Origin: Oscillibacter sp. MSJ-31
GTDB taxonomy: Bacteria > Bacillota > Clostridia > Oscillospirales > Oscillospiraceae
Reading direction: 5' to 3'
Length of the DNA stretch: 64,000 nucleotides
NCBI RefSeq assembly: GCF_018918025.1
Contig: NZ_JAHLPT010000008.1
Coordinates: forward strand, 1-64,000
Shown here: positions 60,567 through 64,000 of the stretch, piece by piece
Layout: each line of letters begins with the position of its first letter
Position numbering within the stretch: the stretch's first letter is position 1
Made by a program: the position numbers and the translations under genes
Notes under the pieces: model-generated
The model's input: only the letters and a program-made list of their open reading frames with translations
Database searches by the model: none
What the model was told of the DNA's origin: nothing

Positions 60567-61949
60567 ATGTTCTCCTATCTTCGTCAGCCCGGGGGCTTTT
60601 ACCGACGGCTTTTTCTGCTCGCTCTGCCCATCATCGTGCAGAATCTCATCACCACCTCGCTCGGCTTCCTCGATACCTTCATGGTTGGTCTGCTCGGCAG
60701 CGAGCAGATGTCCGCCGTCACGGTGGCAAATGTGCCCATCTTCATCATCCAGCTCATCGTCTTTGGATTGCAGAGCGGGTCGAGCGTGCTCATCAGCCAA
60801 TACTGGGGCCGCGGCGACCGCGAGAGCATCAACCGCGTCATCGGCATTGGCTTGTGCATTGCCGGCAGCGTCTCGACCGTTTTCGCCCTCATCATGGCGT
60901 TCTTCCCGGCGGATGTTCTGCTGCTGGTGACGGACAATCTCCGTCTCGTCGCGATCGGCACGCCGTATATCCGCATCGTCGGCTTCTCGTATATCCTCAA
61001 TTCCCTCTCGTCCATCTACATCGGGATGCAGCGCAGCATCGAAAATCCGCGCTTCGGTATGCTGGTGTTCGGCGCGTCCATGCTCTGCAATACCGTGGGC
61101 AATTATGTGCTCATCTTCGGCAAGCTCGGCTTCCCCGCGCTCGGCGTCACAGGCGCGGCGGCCGCCACGCTGCTCTCGCGCGTGGTGGAATTTGCGCTCG
61201 CCTTCGGCTACGCCCTGCGCTGCCGCACCGTGCCGCTCCAATGGAGCGCCCTTCTCCGCCCGGGCCGCGAGATGCTGCGCCGCTTCATCCACTACAGCGC
61301 GCCGGTGCTGGCGAACGAAACGCTCTGGGGCGTGGGCTACTCGCTCATCACCGTCATCATGGGCCACATGGCCGCGAGCGGCGACCTCATCGCCGCCTAC
61401 ACCGTGGCAGGCAGCATTGACAAGCTCTCCACCGCCGGCATCTACGGCATCGCCAACGCAGCCGCCGTCATCGTCGGCAAGGAGATCGGCATCGGCAGCA
61501 GCCGCGAGAGCGTCGTGCGCATCGGCAAGGCCGTGTGCCTCACGGCATTTCTCTTCGCGCTCGCCCTCGGCGGCGTGGAGCTTCTGGCCTTTTTTACGCT
61601 GCTCCGGCCGTATGTGCTGCCGCTTTTCTCCCTCTCGGCGGGCGCGGCGGCGATGTGCGCGGTCATGGTGTACTGCTACGCGGGCGTGATGCCCCTCCAC
61701 GGCTTTTCGTCCACGATGGTCGTGGGTGTGCTGCGCGGCGGCGGCGACGTGCGCGCCTCGCTGCTCATCGACAACTTCCCTCTCTGGTGCGTGGAGCTGC
61801 CGCTGATGTGCCTGCTCGGCCTTGTCCTTAAGGTGCCGAACGAGGTGTTCTGCCTGTGCATCGCCATCGAGCATCTGGCAAAGACTCCCGTCGGCCTTTG
61901 GCGCATCCACGGCGGCAAATGGGTGCATGACATCACACGAAGCGATTAA
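60567..61949 (+). CDS. MATE family efflux transporter
   Basis: The 460-residue protein has twelve hydrophobic segments and MatE features (RLFLLALPIIVQNLITTSLG, FLDTFMVGLLGSEQMSAV, SVLISQYWGRGDRESIN). It lies 21 bases after the cysteine desulfurase gene and is followed by a strong terminator, so the two probably share a transcript. It is only distantly similar to the MATE protein at 51448 in the parts I compared by eye. Confidence 0.9.
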   Translation: MFSYLRQPGGFYRRLFLLALPIIVQNLITTSLGFLDTFMVGLLGSEQMSAVTVANVPIFIIQLIVFGLQSGSSVLISQYWGRGDRESINRVIGIGLCIAGSVSTVFALIMAFFPADVLLLVTDNLRLVAIGTPYIRIVGFSYILNSLSSIYIGMQRSIENPRFGMLVFGASMLCNTVGNYVLIFGKLGFPALGVTGAAAATLLSRVVEFALAFGYALRCRTVPLQWSALLRPGREMLRRFIHYSAPVLANETLWGVGYSLITVIMGHMAASGDLIAAYTVAGSIDKLSTAGIYGIANAAAVIVGKEIGIGSSRESVVRIGKAVCLTAFLFALALGGVELLAFFTLLRPYVLPLFSLSAGAAAMCAVMVYCYAGVMPLHGFSSTMVVGVLRGGGDVRASLLIDNFPLWCVELPLMCLLGLVLKVPNEVFCLCIAIEHLAKTPVGLWRIHGGKWVHDITRSD

Positions 61950-61986
61950 AAGGAGCTGCCGGACATTTTGTCCGGCAGCTCCTTTT
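61948..61986. terminator. Bidirectional terminator
   Basis: Arms 61948-61965 and 61969-61986 form an 18-bp perfect stem with a three-base loop and AAAA/TTTT ends, between the convergent MATE gene and the pilin-like operon. Confidence 0.9.
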
Positions 61987-62501
61987 CACTTTTTGCCCGC
62001 GTTGATGCGCTTGACGTCGAAGCATGTCTCCTTCAGGATATTCCCCTGCGCGTCCGCGATGGCAAAGGAAACGGTAAAGATCCCTGTTTTGGCGCTGTAG
62101 CTGATGAAGTCCGTTTCCCCCGTGCCGGTCGTCCGCACCCGCAGGCCCTGCGGGTAGGAGGCCGAGCCGAGGAGCCGGAACTCCTTGCTGTCGGTCGTCT
62201 GAATGACGACCTCGCCGTCGTCGCTGATCGCAAACGAGCCTCCGCCGCCGCTGTCCGTCGTGCCGACGCCCTGGATGAACATATTCTGTCCCACCTCGCC
62301 GCTGTAGCGCAGCTTGTCGCTGATGGCTGCCGTCAGCGTGGAGCAGAGCAGCTCCGTCTCCGACAGCTCCATCGACTCGCGGTACGTCCGCACGGCAAAG
62401 CGCACGCCCACCGCCAGCATCGCGCTGATGAGCAGCACGATCAGCACCGTACACAGCGTTTCGGTGAGCGTCACGCCGCGGCTGCCGCGCAGTTTTTTCA
62501 T
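61986..62501 (-). CDS. Pilin-like (pseudopilin) protein, last gene of the cluster
   Basis: A 171-residue protein whose start (KKLRGSRGVTLTETLCTVLI) is a class III signal: a short basic leader, Gly, then a hydrophobic helix with Glu at the fifth mature position (G-VTLTE). The remainder is an extracytoplasmic beta-rich domain (SFAISDDGEVVIQTTDS, DFISYSAKTGIFTVSF). It should be processed by a prepilin peptidase and join a type IV pilus or type II-like pseudopilus. Overlaps the preceding gene by four bases. Confidence 0.78.
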   Translation of the reverse strand: MKKLRGSRGVTLTETLCTVLIVLLISAMLAVGVRFAVRTYRESMELSETELLCSTLTAAISDKLRYSGEVGQNMFIQGVGTTDSGGGGSFAISDDGEVVIQTTDSKEFRLLGSASYPQGLRVRTTGTGETDFISYSAKTGIFTVSFAIADAQGNILKETCFDVKRINAGKK

Positions 62502-62815
62502 GGCGTCACCCCCGATGAGGTCGTGTCCGTATAATATTGATATCCGTTGTCCGTTGTATAGAGCGTGACATTCCTTCTGCCGATCTTTTGGCTCGTGCCG
62601 AAGTGGGTTCCCTCAGCCGTTACGGTCACCGTCTTTCCCTGCTCCGCGGTATAGCGGAAGGAAACGTCCTCGCGCGCGGCGGCGTTGATCCGCGCCGCGG
62701 TCACCGCGGCGGTCGAGAGAAGGGCGAACGCCAGCGCCGCGATGAGCACGGAGACCAGCGTCTCCACCAGCGTCTCCACCAGCGTCTCACCGGCCTTGCT
62801 TCTGCGTTTTTTCAT
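62498..62815 (-). CDS. Pilin-like protein with an ETLV tandem repeat
   Basis: A 105-residue protein starting KKRRSKAGETLVETLVETLV, a prepilin-type leader in which a 12-base unit (encoding ETLV) is repeated three times in the DNA around 62754-62790. The helix that follows (SVLIAALAFALLSTAAVTA) is normal; the C-terminal domain is short and ends in YTTDNGYQYYTDTTSSG. The repeat lengthens the spacing between the glycine cleavage site and the helix and could vary by slippage. Start and stop overlap neighbours by four bases. Confidence 0.72.
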   Translation of the reverse strand: MKKRRSKAGETLVETLVETLVSVLIAALAFALLSTAAVTAARINAAAREDVSFRYTAEQGKTVTVTAEGTHFGTSQKIGRRNVTLYTTDNGYQYYTDTTSSGVTP

Positions 62816-63444
62816 GCGTTCCCCTCCGCTCCCTTGGTGATCTTTGGGTTGCTCCAGGTGATGGTCAATTCGTCGATCCTGCTCCAGCCCGCGGTGTTCG
62901 CATAAACGTCTGTACTTTCGCTGACGCTTCCGCTCAGCCTGAGCGTCATGCGGCAGTCGTCCGCGTTCCCGGCGTCGGCCAGAGAAAAGGCGATCCGGAT
63001 ATCATAGCCCCCGCTTCCCGTTCCCCGTCCTGTCATGGAAAAGCTTGCCTTGACCGGCGGGAGCGCTTCATCCGGCAGCGTGATGGTGATGGTATCGGTG
63101 CAGCCGCCGTTCCGCGCGCCGTCCGTGAGCCAGTCTCCCATCAGGCCGGTCGGCAGCTCCTCTGTGGAGGAGCTGCCGGTTTGTACATAGCCTTCGCTCT
63201 TCTCGTCCCATTTGTAAGTCGTGGTGGTAGTCACGGTATACCGCATCTGGTCGATGCTGTCGCGTACGAGCTCCGCCGCCGAGCTGACGGCAAGGTAGTT
63301 CTGCTGCGCGGTGCGGTCGCCGTTCACGCGCCGCGCGGCGCTGAGCGCCGCGGAGAGAATGACCGCGCTGACCACCGCCGCGGTCAGGACCAGCAGGAGG
63401 GCCATCAGAATGGTCACGCCCTGTTCGTTCTTCAGTTTTTTCAT
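62812..63444 (-). CDS. PilX-like minor pilin-type protein
   Basis: A 210-residue protein beginning KKLKNEQGVTILMALLLVLT, a leader and hydrophobic helix of the pilin kind, with Ile-Leu-Met in place of the usual Glu5, as seen in PilX/GspK-type minor (pseudo)pilins. The rest is extracytoplasmic and Thr/Ser-rich (YTVTTTTTYKWDEKSEG, GCTDTITITLPDEALPP). It is the first complete gene of the visible three-gene set and overlaps the next by four bases. Confidence 0.7.
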   Translation of the reverse strand: MKKLKNEQGVTILMALLLVLTAAVVSAVILSAALSAARRVNGDRTAQQNYLAVSSAAELVRDSIDQMRYTVTTTTTYKWDEKSEGYVQTGSSSTEELPTGLMGDWLTDGARNGGCTDTITITLPDEALPPVKASFSMTGRGTGSGGYDIRIAFSLADAGNADDCRMTLRLSGSVSESTDVYANTAGWSRIDELTITWSNPKITKGAEGNA

Positions 63445-63466
63445 CCCGATGCCCCTCCTTTCCTTT

Positions 63467-64000
63467 TTACGCCGTGCCGTCGGCTGCCTTCGCCAGCACC
63501 GTCACCGGCACAATGCGGCTCACCGTGACCGTCTCAGTCTCATCGATCCGATAGCTCGCCGTGATGAGCAGCGTCGTCTCGCCCGCGCCGATGCCCCGGA
63601 CGCTCTGCGGAACGCCGTTTTTCCAGACGATCTGTGCAGCGCCCGTCTCGGCATTGGCGACCGTCCAGCCGAGGTCTTTCGTCAGAGCCTTACCGCCGCG
63701 GTCCAGCGCGGCAAGTCCGAGCGGCACCGTCGCGGCCTCGTTCACCGTGATCTGCTTCGCGCGCTCGATCTCGTCGTTCATCCGGATCGTCAGCTCCGCG
63801 GTGACGCTTACCATCAAGCGCGCCACATGACCGTCCAGCGCCGCGGTGATCTCCACCGAACCGTTCGCCAGGCCCTCCAGCGTCACGCGGCAGGTCTTTG
63901 CGTCAAGCGGCTCGAAGCCCGTCACCCTTGCGATGCTCTCATTGGTCGAGCGGAACGATTCGGGCGTCAGCCCGCCGAGCTTTCCGTCCTCCATGTTCTC
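63467..64000 (-). CDS. Ig-like (Big_2-type) secreted or pilus-associated protein, C-terminal part
   Basis: The open frame continues past the right edge (residues E-N precede the ATG at 63994), so only the last 178 or so residues are visible. They show two Big-like units: FEPLDAKTCRVTLEGLANGS with VEITAALDGHVARLMVSV, then TIRMNDEIERAKQITVNEAA with GAGETTLLITASYR. Such modules are typical of surface or pilus tip proteins. It lies 22 bases upstream of the PilX-like gene and is probably in the same operon. Confidence 0.65.
   Translation of the reverse strand, partial: ENMEDGKLGGLTPESFRSTNESIARVTGFEPLDAKTCRVTLEGLANGSVEITAALDGHVARLMVSVTAELTIRMNDEIERAKQITVNEAATVPLGLAALDRGGKALTKDLGWTVANAETGAAQIVWKNGVPQSVRGIGAGETTLLITASYRIDETETVTVSRIVPVTVLAKAADGTA

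Overview
The window comes from a moderately GC-rich Gram-positive anaerobe of the Clostridia, most likely an Oscillospiraceae-type gut bacterium. The pointers are lipoprotein signal peptides, SLH-domain surface proteins, CD1871A-, DUF3793-, DUF6110- and DUF6935-type Clostridia families, an ECF vitamin-type transporter, strong Shine-Dalgarno sites and a sporulation-type AAA ATPase fragment. The taxonomic call is an inference; no marker gene fixes the species.

Layout. (1) 1-2.9 kb, minus: operon of a 5'-nucleotidase, a DUF6935 protein, a zinc-ribbon lipoprotein and the start of an SPFH protein. (2) 3.2-6.2 kb, plus: an orphan sugar-type solute-binding lipoprotein directly followed by a membrane-bound sensor with a C-terminal LuxR DNA-binding domain. 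(3) 6.2-8.0 kb: gene remnants (PRK06851-type ATPase, SHOCT protein, SpoVK-like ATPase C-terminus) and the first copy of a 71-bp direct repeat. (4) 8.0-24.6 kb, plus: TetR regulator, a 2570-aa secreted Ig-like protein, a 2210-aa SLH-anchored protein and an SLH-anchored subtilisin. (5) 24.6-26.0 kb: IS110 and AAA-ATPase remnants and the second copy of the 71-bp repeat, so the whole surface-protein cluster lies between direct repeats. (6) 26.1-31.3 kb: an extracytoplasmic methionine sulfoxide repair operon (CD1871A small protein, polyferredoxin membrane protein, TlpA-like lipoprotein, MsrAB lipoprotein) divergent from a two-component system. (7) 31.3-46 kb, minus: a metal-homeostasis block containing an ECF transporter (S, T, A), a pair of ABC exporter-fold half transporters, TetR, a frameshifted flavodoxin, DUF3793, a P1B-like ATPase with DUF6110, three methyltransferase genes (one fused to half a ZIP transporter), a YgbA fragment, ferritin and a PerR/Fur repressor. 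Three identical palindromes, GTTAG-N6-CTAAC, lie ahead of three of these operons and suggest one shared metal-responsive regulon. (8) 46-48.2 kb, plus: rhodanese, Rrf2, thioredoxin and thioredoxin reductase in one operon behind a perfect consensus promoter. (9) 48.2-51.1 kb: an AT-richer patch with a PadR/DUF2812 pair, a truncated peroxiredoxin and a truncated DUF4300 gene. (10) 51.2-64 kb: tRNA-Pro(GGG), two MATE pumps, a metallophosphoesterase, an EamA transporter, an ECF sigma factor with a membrane partner, YfbR, MtaB, a cysteine desulfurase, and the downstream part of a pilin-like (type II/IV pseudopilin) operon.

How the parts may work together: much of 26-48 kb deals with iron and redox stress (Msr repair, flavodoxin, ferritin, PerR, Trx/TrxR, rhodanese, P-type ATPase, possible metallophore-type ABC import). 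The surface-protein island is a separate, possibly mobile or recombinogenic unit. The strongest candidates for something undescribed are the shared palindrome regulon, the TetR-giant protein-SLH protein-protease operon, and the SBP plus membrane-LuxR pair.
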